Source of the DNA: Rachicladosporium sp. CCFEE 5018 | Lineage: Eukaryota > Ascomycota > Dothideomycetes > Cladosporiales > Cladosporiaceae | DNA length: 64,000 nucleotides | Direction of reading: 5' to 3' | Assembly: GCA_002077045.2 (NCBI GenBank) | Contig: KZ111153.1 | Span: 686,860-750,859 of the forward strand | Notes under the pieces: generated by a model | Seen by the model: only the letters and a program-made list of their open reading frames with translations | Told to the model about the DNA's origin: nothing | Database searches by the model: none | Made by a program: the position numbers and the translations under genes | Shown: positions 55,256 through 64,000 of the stretch, piece after piece | Numbering within the stretch: position 1 is the first letter of the stretch | Layout: each line of letters starts with the position of its first letter

Positions 55256-58200
55256 TACCTGCCGAAGTGCTTCCCACTTCCTTCGACGACATTGCCGATT
55301 TGCTACTGGCCGTGCGAGAAGGTGTCACACGAAAGGAAGAGAAATTCAATTCGGCGCACTCGTGGCAAGCATATGCGGAGGTGACATCGACATTATCGGA
55401 TTCATTGCCAGAGGATGCGCAGGATCAGTTGGTCGAAAAGCGAGTATTGCCGATTGTACGTCAGTATCTCTATCCAGCCCAGGAGACTGCGGATTGGGCC
55501 ATTTCGGGCGCTAGATCGTCGATTGTAGTTGCAAGACTGATCAAGATACGGCACGTGCCAGTGGTTCTTGAGCGCGAGTTGGGAAATCTAGCAGATCAGC
55601 TCATAGAACAAGTCAAGCTGTCGCAGCCTGAGCAGTCGAGAGACTTCGAGAAGTCACAGCGAGAGATTTCCGCCACCGGCGAAAGATGGGCTGCACTTAT
55701 GCGAGATCTGGGAGAAGACAACATCGGTCTTCCTGATAGCTTCATGGTCGCGGTCACATCCCAAGAGTCCAGAGTATTGAGGGAGAGCTTACGCCTGCTA
55801 ACGGCGCGACAAGGCAAGCCCTATGGAGCAGCAGCCGTTGTAGACGCGCTTCTGCGTGAGGCGAGTGCACGTCTGAAGAGTGATCTGGGAGTCCGCGAGA
55901 CATTGGAGAGTTTTGCCACCAATGATCTGGCTAAGCTGATGCACTCGCCGTCTCAGCTGCAGCTGATCAGGTGCTTGTACGCAATCAGTGACAGTTCTTC
56001 ATTCGGATCTGCGTTTGCGATGGTCATTGATGGCCTAATTGATCCGGAGGCCAGCTCAGCTGACAAAGAGAAGCTGCTTCGTGGACTCTTTACACGACAT
56101 ACTCCAAAGAGTGTCGTCCCTGCCACTCTAGAGTCTCGACAGCTACAGACACTCATCGTATCACTGGCATCTGCTGACGATGCAGGCGTAGTGCCATGCC
56201 CCGTACTGCTTGCAGAGCTTCTGCCATTCGATGTTGTCTCTCCGAAGACAATTAGCAGTATTCTGGACAACTTGAGCGCCCGTCTAGCACAGGAAGTGGG
56301 CGCCACGGATGCACTCAAGTCTCTGACTTTCTTAGCATCGCGATCGCCGAGTATCATGGCGCAATATCTGACTGACACATCTACCAGAGGCAGCGATCTG
56401 ATTTCGGGTGCTGTTCGATTGGAGCAAGCACAAGATGACCAAATCGCGGAGCTAGCTACAAAACTCAGTGAGAAACTTACTCTGAGCGGCGAAAGCAATG
56501 CGACGCTTGACAAGTCTGCACTCATCAAACAGAACCTCGAGACTGTCTCAGAGTCTTCGCTACCAATGGCGACACTCATGAGCTTCATGCAGCAGCAGCC
56601 CTTTGACAAGGATGAGAGCTGGGAAGCCACTGTACAAGCACTACCGAGTCTTGACACATGGGGTCAGTCCCTGAATTCGATAATGACAGTGCCAGTCCCT
56701 TCCCTTGCGATTCTCAGTCCGAACGGAGACGCCATTAGCCTGGTCGCCGATGGGCACCACAGTAAAACTGTGCAGCTCGACGGAGAAGGCTTGTCACAGG
56801 CGATGCGTATCGCAGTGTATATAATCAACGTACTTCGCTCCGACGATGCGAAGATGCGCATGATAAGTCACGGTGATTCGGCGTTTCAATGGCTGAGGAG
56901 GATCATTACAAATTTGTCGATTACAGCGACAGTAGCAGAAGAGAATCTTAGCACCCCGGGCACGAACCAAATGTGGGCTCCTAGCCCGGAAAGCGACCGT
57001 GAGGCGCTCGATCTCGTTGTTGAAGCGCGCAAGTTGACTCAAGCGCTCTGCCACGCACCGTCACTGCGGACCTGGCTCCTACGGGAGGCACTAGATTCTC
57101 AAGCGGACGGCACCGGAACCTCCAACTCGCCGCAGGCATACTACACGTCCCTTGCGTATGGCACACTACTTTCAAACCTATTCGAAGTATCCGGCAATGA
57201 TGCAGAGACAGTAAAGCGCTGTGAGGAGGTCATAAGGCACCTTCGGAAGAGCGAAGACATCTTTGCGTTACTGTCTCGAATCCAAGGCTTCGCACTGCCG
57301 TTGGCTGGCAGCCAATACATGAATCGACTCTGCAACGAGCTTGTGGCCGATCTCACAGGTCTAGCTCCAGCGACCGCTGAGCCGGCGGTCTTCCGTGGTC
57401 TAGTCACCCTGAACGCAGTGCTCCGCACACAGGAGGACATGGCCGAGTGCATTGCAAAGCAGCGTTTGATCTTTCTCGTTAAGCACGTGGTAACATGGCT
57501 GCAGGGCTCTGGCTCCAAGGTAGTCATCACCGAGACTGCAAAGTTGCTTTCAAGTCTACTACCGGCTATGAAAGACATGTATGGTGAGCACTGGACACAA
57601 ATACTCGAGGCACTCGAAGCGATCTGGTCGAATTTGCAAGCAGGGGAGCTGACAGAGACATCCGTACCCATACTACATGCAACTCTCAAGCTACTTGGCA
57701 CCTTGCGCAGCTTAGCTACCGAGGATGAAGCGAACGAAGATCTCTGCGATGCACTCAAGGCTCACGACGGCAAGATCTTCTCCAGCTTGCTTGCCCTTCT
57801 AGTGTCGAGCAGTCAAGTCCCCGATTACGCACATCAGCCCCGGCGACTGGTCAACGAGCTTCTTGCACGGCAACTCTCTAAATGCAAGTCAAAGACAATG
57901 GACAATGTTCACGATCTGTATGCCTTGCTTGGCTCAAAGTCACGGGCTGTGCAAGGAGCAGCTTTCGAGCTTCTGCACGCAAGTATACCTGTCGCGCAGG
58001 AACAAATCTCCATCGACGCGGCTATCGAGAGCAAGACAGCGAGCCTACCGGATGAGTTGCTGTCCCTGATTCTGGAGGTTCCATCGTTAGACCTGATGGA
58101 AGACAGCGATGACAGTGATCTTCCGCAAGAGCTACAGAGCTACCTCTTCAGCTGGCGGCTTCTGTTCGATCACTTCGACGGGTCAAGCTACAAAGTCAAG

Positions 58201-59067
58201 AGTGACTACATCGAGCAGCTGAAGGATGGTGCATACCTTCCTGGACTGTTGGACATGGCTTTGGAACATCTGGGTCACACGAGGGGTAAGCCCGTGGATG
58301 TTGCACGCTTCGACATCGCGGATTACCAGTCCGGCCTGCAAGACAAGCCTGCAGTAGACCTTCAGTGGCTACTCACGCATCTCTTCTACCTATCACTACT
58401 GCACTTGCCTAGCCTGACGAAGTCCTACTATCTCGATGTCCGATCTCGCCAAACTTCACAAGCAGTCGAAACCTGGACAGCGAAGTTCATCAGCCCGCCG
58501 ATAATAGCGACGAGTCTGCAAGCTGTCGCTGACTGGAGCGAGAAGAGCGTTAAGGAAGATCCAGAGTACGAGAAGATGGCAGTCAAGGTCGGCATGCGCA
58601 GTCGCGAGATAAGCGTCTCGTACGTGGTTGACGAGCAGACGATGGCGATCAAGATCGTGCTACCTGAAGCCTACCCTCTGGCAAGCGCGCAAGTCGTGGG
58701 CGTCAGCCGCGTAGCTGTAAAAGAAGAGAAATGGCAGAGCTGGCTACGCAGCTGTCAGGGTGTCATCACCTTCTCGGTACGTTACTTCCTCTCCCTTCCC
58801 ATCAGCATTCCATCCCACTGACTCACCTCACAGAACGGCTCCATCATCGACGGCCTCTCAGCCTGGCGCAAGAACGTTACTGGCGCTCTCAAAGGCCAGA
58901 CTGAGTGCGCTATTTGCTACTCCATCATCTCCGGCGACAAGCAGCTACCTACGAAACGCTGTCCGACGTGCAAGAACTTGTTTCATGCGAGCTGTTTGTA
59001 CAAGTGGTTCAAGACGAGCAATGCGAGTACTTGTCCGTTGTGTAGGGAGGCGTTCAACTTCAATTGA
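55256..59067 (+). CDS. LTN1: Listerin, RING E3 ubiquitin ligase of ribosome quality control, 5' end lost in gap
   Basis: Exons are from within the gap to 58776, and 58834-59067. About 1250 residues are visible. The body is HEAT/ARM-like helices (for example EVLPTSFDDIADLLLAVREG, RQYLYPAQETADWAISGAR, LRSLATEDEANEDLCDALKA), then an RWD-like segment (RSREISVSYVVDEQTMAIKI, VLPEAYPLASAQVVGVSRVA). The last exon encodes the RING: ECAICYSIISGDKQLPTKRC, PTCKNLFHASCLYKWFKTS and STCPLCREAF, with the eight metal ligands in RING-CH-like order. Listerin ubiquitinates nascent chains on stalled 60S subunits together with Rqc1, Rqc2 and Cdc48. Compared with the roughly 1560-residue yeast protein, about 300 or more N-terminal residues are missing in the gap. 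Confidence 0.93.
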
Positions 59068-59722
59068 GTGGTTGGGCGGTGCTTCACTGACGAGGAGAAA
59101 GTCCATGCTGTTCACGCGAGAGCATAGAAGAAATAGTACGCAACGACGAGAGAGCCATGGGTGCTTCGAGTGGAGCTGGCACGCGAAGATTCGGGCAGAC
59201 AATTGGATGTAGCTTATTGTGCAAAGCAGCCACCGACTCCGGCTACGAGGCACGATAGATATGTACATAAACACAGACTTCGCTAATCTCATGTGGCCTG
59301 GACTTGTACCTGACTAGTGGTTTCCGGCTGCGTTTGCTCAACGACAAGTCATGCATACTTCAAGGACAAGATGGGTAGACACAGTATCAGATAGGCAAGC
59401 ACCTGGTGAGACACGTAAACGGACAAAATCGTCAATGCTGGGGTCAATCTTTCATTGCTTCTCATCAACCCTCCCCCTCGCCATCATGCAGTAGTAACCA
59501 GTAGCTCGCAGAACCGAAGCGCACCAATCCCTCGCGAGATCCATACCACTCCACCCCGCTCCCCACCCATCATGCCTCCATATCACTGCTGCAGCAAAGT
59601 CGCCATTGCCGTCGTCATCATCACCCCAGCACCCGTAGACTTCCTCTCTAGAACAACCGAGCAAGAAGCCTCCATCCGTGATTGCAGTTTCGACAATAGC
59701 TCTAGACGTTCAGGTAGCCGTT
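59068..59722. other. Convergent intergenic region
   Basis: 655 bp between listerin and the cold-shock gene. A 70-codon minus-strand frame at 59452-59664 has no family resemblance. Nothing else is recognised. Confidence 0.4.
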
Positions 59723-60055
59723 CTACTGCTGCCCCTCGAGCCTGACCTTGTCGGCCTGCATGCCCTTCTGGCCCTCGACAGCCTCGAAGGTGACGCGCTG
59801 GCCTTCCTGGAGGGTCTTGTAGCCTTGGACCTGTGAGTGGGAATGTTAGTGGGTGGCTCTCTGCGGTAAGATGGGGTGGTGGTGGCGATGCAGGGAGGGA
59901 ATGGAGTTGCTGATTGTGACGGGGAGGAAAAGAAGGCCTACCTCGATGGCGCGGAAGTGCACGAACAGATCAGCGCCGTTCTCAGGGCTGATGAAGCCGA
60001 AGCCCTTGGTCTCGTTGAACCACTTGACAGTGCCAGATTGACGCTCGCCGGACAT
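59723..60055 (-). CDS. Stand-alone cold-shock domain protein, CspA-like
   Basis: Two exons, 59942-60055 and 59723-59830, with a 111-bp intron, give 73 residues: one complete cold-shock domain and nothing else. RNP1 and RNP2 are intact (KGFGFISPENG and DLFVHF), and the first strand is SGTVKWFNETKG. The second half reads VQGYKTLQEGQRVTFEAVEG and QKGMQADKV. It binds single-stranded RNA or DNA and is expected to act as an RNA chaperone. Length and sequence resemble bacterial CspA proteins much more than the eukaryotic Y-box proteins, although the gene has a fungal intron. A pyrimidine-rich leader of about 170 bp on the sense strand suggests strong expression. Confidence 0.95.
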
Positions 60056-60732
60056 GATTGCTGTTGTTATTGGTGGGGGTAGGTTTGAGTGAGTGTGGTG
60101 TTGGTGATTGAAGTGGAGGAGTTGCGGGTTGATATTGCAATTAGTCTTGCAAAAGTTTGTTGGTTGAAGTTGAGTGAGGACAAGTGCAAATGAAACAAGC
60201 AAACTTGGACTTCTCTTCAACGGAACGACTGCGCCTGCTGGCTCTTTCCTTCACAAAATTCCAGAATTGCCCCGCTATTGGCAGGTGCGAACAACCGGAG
60301 CTGGCTCCATTCAGGTGCAGCAAAAGTGAAGAAAGGGACGATCGATCATGACGCGTTGGGGAATTTTGTGACACCTCGATGAGCCGCGCGCACGTGACGA
60401 CAACTCATTTGAGAGTGATGTGAAACCCAATATACATACCACGGTCGATACACACTATTGAGACATCCCATCGAGCCATGTACTTTTCTCCAGCGGAACG
60501 CAAGAGCAGTAACCATTGTCGCATGCAGCCGAGCAATGCGCATTTGTCCTCTGCGAAAGCAAGTAGAAGCAAGCCAGTACCCATCCTTCCCTCCAGCGCT
60601 TGGTCTAGAAGGTAGGGTCCGGCAACGAGAATAGTACACGCAACCGTCAAGCAAGCAATCTCGATATTCACACATCGCAGCGCCCCGATCTCTTCACCAG
60701 CCGCTTCACTCATCGCACCTCTTCTTCATCGT
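60056..60732. promoter_or_regulatory. Intergenic region upstream of the cold-shock gene
   Basis: 677 bp with the cold-shock promoter and the FKBP 3' UTR. The sense strand is CA-rich just before the start. No other feature is recognised. Confidence 0.4.
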
Positions 60733-62288
60733 CTATTTCCCCTTGTTGATCTCCATCAACTTTAGGTCGAAGATGAGCGTGGCATTGGGAGGGATGTCCT
60801 TGCCAGCGCCCTTGCTGCCGTACGCCAGATGGGCGGGCACAGTGATGCGACGCTCGCCGCCAACGCTCATGCCGGCCACACCGATGTCCCAGCCGCCGAT
60901 GACCTCGCCAGAACCGAGCTTGAAGCCGAATGGCTTGCCCTTCTTGTTGCTGTCGAAGACCTTGTTGTCCTTCTGCAGCTTACCGATGTAGCGCATGCCG
61001 ATGCGGTCGCCCTTCTTAGCGGCGGGACCGGTACCGATCTTCTTGTCATCGATGGTCACGCCCTGGACTGTCTTGACACCGGTGGAAGCCTTGGGCTTGG
61101 TGTCGGGTGTCTTGGATGGAGTGGGACCTTGTTCGAGCTCCTTCGCGAATTGGACGGATTTCTTGTCAGCACCGTTCGCGGAAGATGGAGCATCCTGTGC
61201 GCCTGCGGCAGCAGCGGTGCCGTCGTTCTTCTTGAGCTTCTTCTGCTGCTTCTTGCTGAGCTTGGCGTCACCGTTCGTGAGTGGCTCGGCCTTGGATTCG
61301 GTGATCATCGCATCAAGGCTGGGCGCAGCCTCCTCCTCAGCAGCGCGCTTGTTTTTGCCCTTCTTGGCATCCGCCTTCTTGGGTGCCTCAACAAGCTTTG
61401 GGGCCTCCTCCTCGAGGAGCTCAGTGAAGCGCGGGTCTTCCATGTCATCGAGCTCATCTTCCTCCTCGTCGTAGTCAAGCTCATCCTCATCGGGCGACAG
61501 GTCGTATTCCTGCTCGTCGTCATCACTGTCGTACTCCTCATCGTGATCGTGCTGCTCGGCAGGCTCGACGTAGTTGCCAGTGAGGTAGATGGTGTGTGTG
61601 CCGGACACCTTGAACCAGACGCGCTCGTTCTCGCCGATGGTAAGGTTAAGGGTTTGCTGGTATTGCTGGAAGGATGTTAGCTTGAGATCATGCAAAAATC
61701 CAGCATACCAAATACCTTGGTCGGGTCGAGAGTGCAGATGACAAACTCCTCGATCTCGGCTCCCTCCATGTCTTCGTCGTCCGACTCGTCATCAGAGTCC
61801 TCGTCGCTGGCAGGCTGCTTGCCCAATGCCTTAGCAGACTTGGACTTGACACCGTTGGTCTTCGCCTCGTCAACGTCCATCTCGTCCTGCTCAAGCAGCT
61901 TCTTGATAGCAGCAGTGGCAGCGGCCTTGCGAGCGGCCTTGGACTTGGTGGGATCGCTAGGACCACCGTTGACAGCCTCGTCATCCTCGTCGTCATCCTC
62001 TCCATCACTGCTGTCTTCAGCGAGCATGCGCTCCATTTCGTCGGCATCGAAATCCTCATCATCCTCGGAATCGTCCTCGTCGTCCTCCGAATCCTCGAAG
62101 ATCAGAGGCTGGCGGATAATTTTGAGAGTCGAGCGGGGATGCGCGACCTCCTCACCCTCAGGCGCAGCACTAGGGTCGATCGCGGCCATAGTGATGTTGA
62201 AGGCGGAGGGAATGTCGGAGCGGGCAGAGATGGCGACATCGCCTGCAGGCACCTCGAGGCCATAGACAGCCATGGGTAGAAGCGCCAT
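60733..62288 (-). CDS. FPR4: Nucleolar FKBP-type prolyl isomerase, FPR3/FPR4-like
   Basis: Two exons, 61716-62288 and 60733-61665, with a 50-bp intron, give 501 residues. The N-terminal nucleoplasmin-like domain starts MALLPMAVYGLEVPAGD and continues past the splice (TLDPTK/QYQQTLNLTIGENERV, SGTHTIYLTGNYVEP). Acidic tracts follow on both sides (EDSEDDEDDSEDDEDFDADE; EEYDSDDDEQEYDLSPDEDE), then a Lys-rich linker (KLSKKQQKKLKK). The last 110 residues are a complete FKBP domain: GDRIGMRYIGKLQKDNKVFD, FGFKLGSGEVIGGWDIGVAG, GGERRITVPAHLAYGSKG, IPPNATLIFDLKLMEI. These proteins are histone chaperones and prolyl isomerases in the nucleolus. Divergent from REV1. Confidence 0.95.
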
Positions 62289-62886
62289 TGTGTTGTGTTG
62301 TAGTATGTGGTTTCGTAGTGATATGTGCTAACGAATGTGTTGTTGTTGCACTGCGCGAAAAGTATCGGGTCTCAGACAAATTTTGAGAAATCGAGCTCCA
62401 GGATATGAACTTTTCGAGCTGAGCGGGAGCGGCCCGTAGAGAGGCATCCTAGAGGCATGCATGACAAAAGTGCTGTAATACGCGACAAGAATCATCGCCC
62501 TCACTGACATCGCGGTCGGGTATGTGTTGTCACAGTGCAGCGTGTGGTAGCGTCTGCTTGTGGTTCTCGCATAACACTGAAGAGATTCACGCCCCAACAT
62601 CTATGCTTCAGTCCCTGCACTCACTGCGTGTACTCCGCTTCTTTTGTCCCCCGCTTGCGATCTCGAACGTGACGTCGCGTGTGCTTGGTGAGGTGGCAGG
62701 CAGCACGAACAAAGGGCATAGATACAAGTTACTGGGGACATGATTGTATGTGAGACTGCCTCATATCCAAATATCCGATGATCGTCGTGCTCGCGTAGTA
62801 TCGTCGAGTTTGATGGGAGAGCAGCACGAGGGCACGCGCGACAAGACTCTACCACGTCCTCAACATGACCCTTGCAGCCCGCCACT
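62289..62886. promoter_or_regulatory. Divergent promoter region, FKBP / REV1
   Basis: 598 bp. An ATG shortly before the REV1 start opens a short frame out of register with REV1, overlapping its start, so it would act as an upstream reading frame if transcribed. No other element is identified. Confidence 0.4.
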
Positions 62887-64000
62887 ATGGGCTCTCGACT
62901 AGAGAAGAAATCCACCCTGGTTCGCAAGCGTATAGAAGGCCACACCTTTTCTGGCGAGACTGGCGAAGAATATGAGGGATCAGCCTTCGGCGGCTTCACT
63001 GACTACTTCCGGCGCAAGAAGATCAAGCTTCAGAATCTCGATGCCTCTATCCGCGCCAATTCAGACAAGCCACAGATCTTCAAGGGGGTTGTATGCCATG
63101 TAAATGGCTACACTCAGCCTTCGCTGAATGACCTGCATAATCTTATCGTCCAGCATGGCGGTGGCTTCATGCAGTACCTCGATGGCAAGACCATGGTCAC
63201 GCATATCATAGCCGCGAACCTTACGCCTAAGAAGAAAGAAGAGTTCAAGCGCTATCGTATCGTGAAGCCAGCCTGGATCGTGGACAGTGTCAATGCCGGT
63301 CGTCTGCTTCCATGGGATGCCTATCGAGTAATCGAGGAGGGTGCAGGTCAGAGAGTTCTGGGCTTCGACAATGGCCAGGTCGTCAGCCAGATTGGCAAGA
63401 AATCCGCCGGCTACCGAGAGCAGACCGATACCAGCTGGTATACAAGTCAGCTCAAGGCATCCCCAGCTGTTGCTGGTCCGTCTAGGCGCGTTGGATCTGC
63501 AACGCAGACTGTGACGCCTACGGAGGAGATCGAAGATGACGAGTTTCCGTCACTCACTAGCTCCATGGAGCAAGCGATGCAGGGCGTGCTCCCTTCGCAG
63601 ACTGCCGCAGATGCCGAGCCTGATGATGCCGAGGATGAGGAGCGCACTACGCTGCAGACGCCGCCACCTTCAAGTCCGCCGCCAGCCGCAGCTTCTCTCC
63701 TGGTGCAGCAGTTGGTGGAGCGCGCAGCAAGCCCAGAGTTGAAGAACGGTCTGGAAACTGCAGCCGGGATCGTAGACAAGAGTGGCGATAGAACAGCTGT
63801 CCAGCCGCAAGAGGCCATCCCCGCGGATGGACCATTAGAGGAAGAGTCTGCGAAGACTGTGCTACGCCCTCGTGAAGGCTCGCAAGAGCCAGATTACTCC
63901 ATGGCAGTTATACGAGACTCAGACGCTGTCAACGCAATCGCTCCAGAAGAGTATGCCAAGATGACAGCTGAGGAGCACAATGCTGTCCTCTTATCTGACC
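62887..64000 (+). CDS. REV1: DNA repair protein REV1, 3'-truncated by window edge
   Basis: The frame is open from the ATG at 62887 to the window end, 371 codons. The N-terminus is characteristic: MGSRLEKKSTLVRKRIEGHT, GGFTDYFRRKKIKLQNLDAS. A BRCT domain follows (IFKGVVCHVNGYTQPSLNDL, IVQHGGGFMQYLDGKTMVTH, KRYRIVKPAWIVDSVNAGRL). After it a linker rich in acidic, Pro and Ala residues continues (TPPPSSPPPAAASLL). The Y-family polymerase catalytic core lies beyond the window. REV1 is a deoxycytidyl transferase and the scaffold of translesion synthesis with polymerase zeta. The context of the start is good, and the following sequence fits the family from the first residue. Confidence 0.93.
   Translation, partial: MGSRLEKKSTLVRKRIEGHTFSGETGEEYEGSAFGGFTDYFRRKKIKLQNLDASIRANSDKPQIFKGVVCHVNGYTQPSLNDLHNLIVQHGGGFMQYLDGKTMVTHIIAANLTPKKKEEFKRYRIVKPAWIVDSVNAGRLLPWDAYRVIEEGAGQRVLGFDNGQVVSQIGKKSAGYREQTDTSWYTSQLKASPAVAGPSRRVGSATQTVTPTEEIEDDEFPSLTSSMEQAMQGVLPSQTAADAEPDDAEDEERTTLQTPPPSSPPPAAASLLVQQLVERAASPELKNGLETAAGIVDKSGDRTAVQPQEAIPADGPLEEESAKTVLRPREGSQEPDYSMAVIRDSDAVNAIAPEEYAKMTAEEHNAVLLSD

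Overview
The window is nuclear DNA of a filamentous ascomycete, most likely a Dothideomycete close to Capnodiales/Mycosphaerellales. That placement is an inference from gene content (scytalone dehydratase of DHN melanin, fungal-only families, an AbaA-like TEA factor) and from the many 45-110 bp GT-AG introns. The genes are ordinary eukaryotic ones, closely packed on both strands, with no operons, CRISPR, tRNA or rRNA genes and no recognisable intact transposon. Most open frames are interrupted, so the coordinates below come from splice-site reading; in nearly every gene the joined exons sum to a multiple of three.

Layout. 1-1366: 3' part of a fungal-specific gene. 1617-4202: scytalone dehydratase, divergent from an amidohydrolase-2 decarboxylase-like gene. 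4435-7168: ribosomal protein eL20, divergent from the CSN12-type PCI protein. 7912-8856: BTB protein. 10350-11847: protein with an embedded ubiquitin-like domain and a one-base frameshift. 12159-16175: six-exon gene for a 1226-residue protein with a C-terminal membrane anchor. 17931-22035: head-to-head pair of a C2H2-type protein and a DUF7580-like protein, the best candidate for a lineage-specific defence or recognition module. 23111-32877: RAX1-like RGS membrane protein, CCC1/VIT1 iron transporter, Ran GTPase, HSL-type esterase, aldehyde dehydrogenase. 33079-35296: TEA/ATTS transcription factor. 36286-39742: MRD1, head-to-head with a six-exon dynein light chain. 40654-42732: Trk K+ transporter. 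43201-44604: damaged Ser/Thr-rich membrane-protein gene. 44884-46662: ADGF/CECR1-type adenosine deaminase. 47269-53748: ATG2. 54605-59067: 2OG-Fe(II) oxygenase and listerin, both losing their 5' ends in a 100-N gap. 59723-62288: CspA-like cold-shock protein and nucleolar FKBP. 62887-64000: 5' part of REV1.

Functional themes are housekeeping: ribosome production and quality control (eL20, MRD1, listerin, FKBP), nuclear transport (Ran), autophagy (ATG2), metal and K+ homeostasis, and DNA-damage tolerance (REV1). Accessory content is limited to the melanin enzyme with its divergent amidohydrolase, the zinc-finger/DUF7580 pair and the damaged membrane-protein gene. Several otherwise well-conserved genes carry single-base lesions: the frameshift near 10760, ATC where MRD1 should start, in-frame TGAs at 43508 and 44233, and a non-GT donor in the TEA gene. 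Together with the N gap these may be consensus errors, real decay, or recoding.
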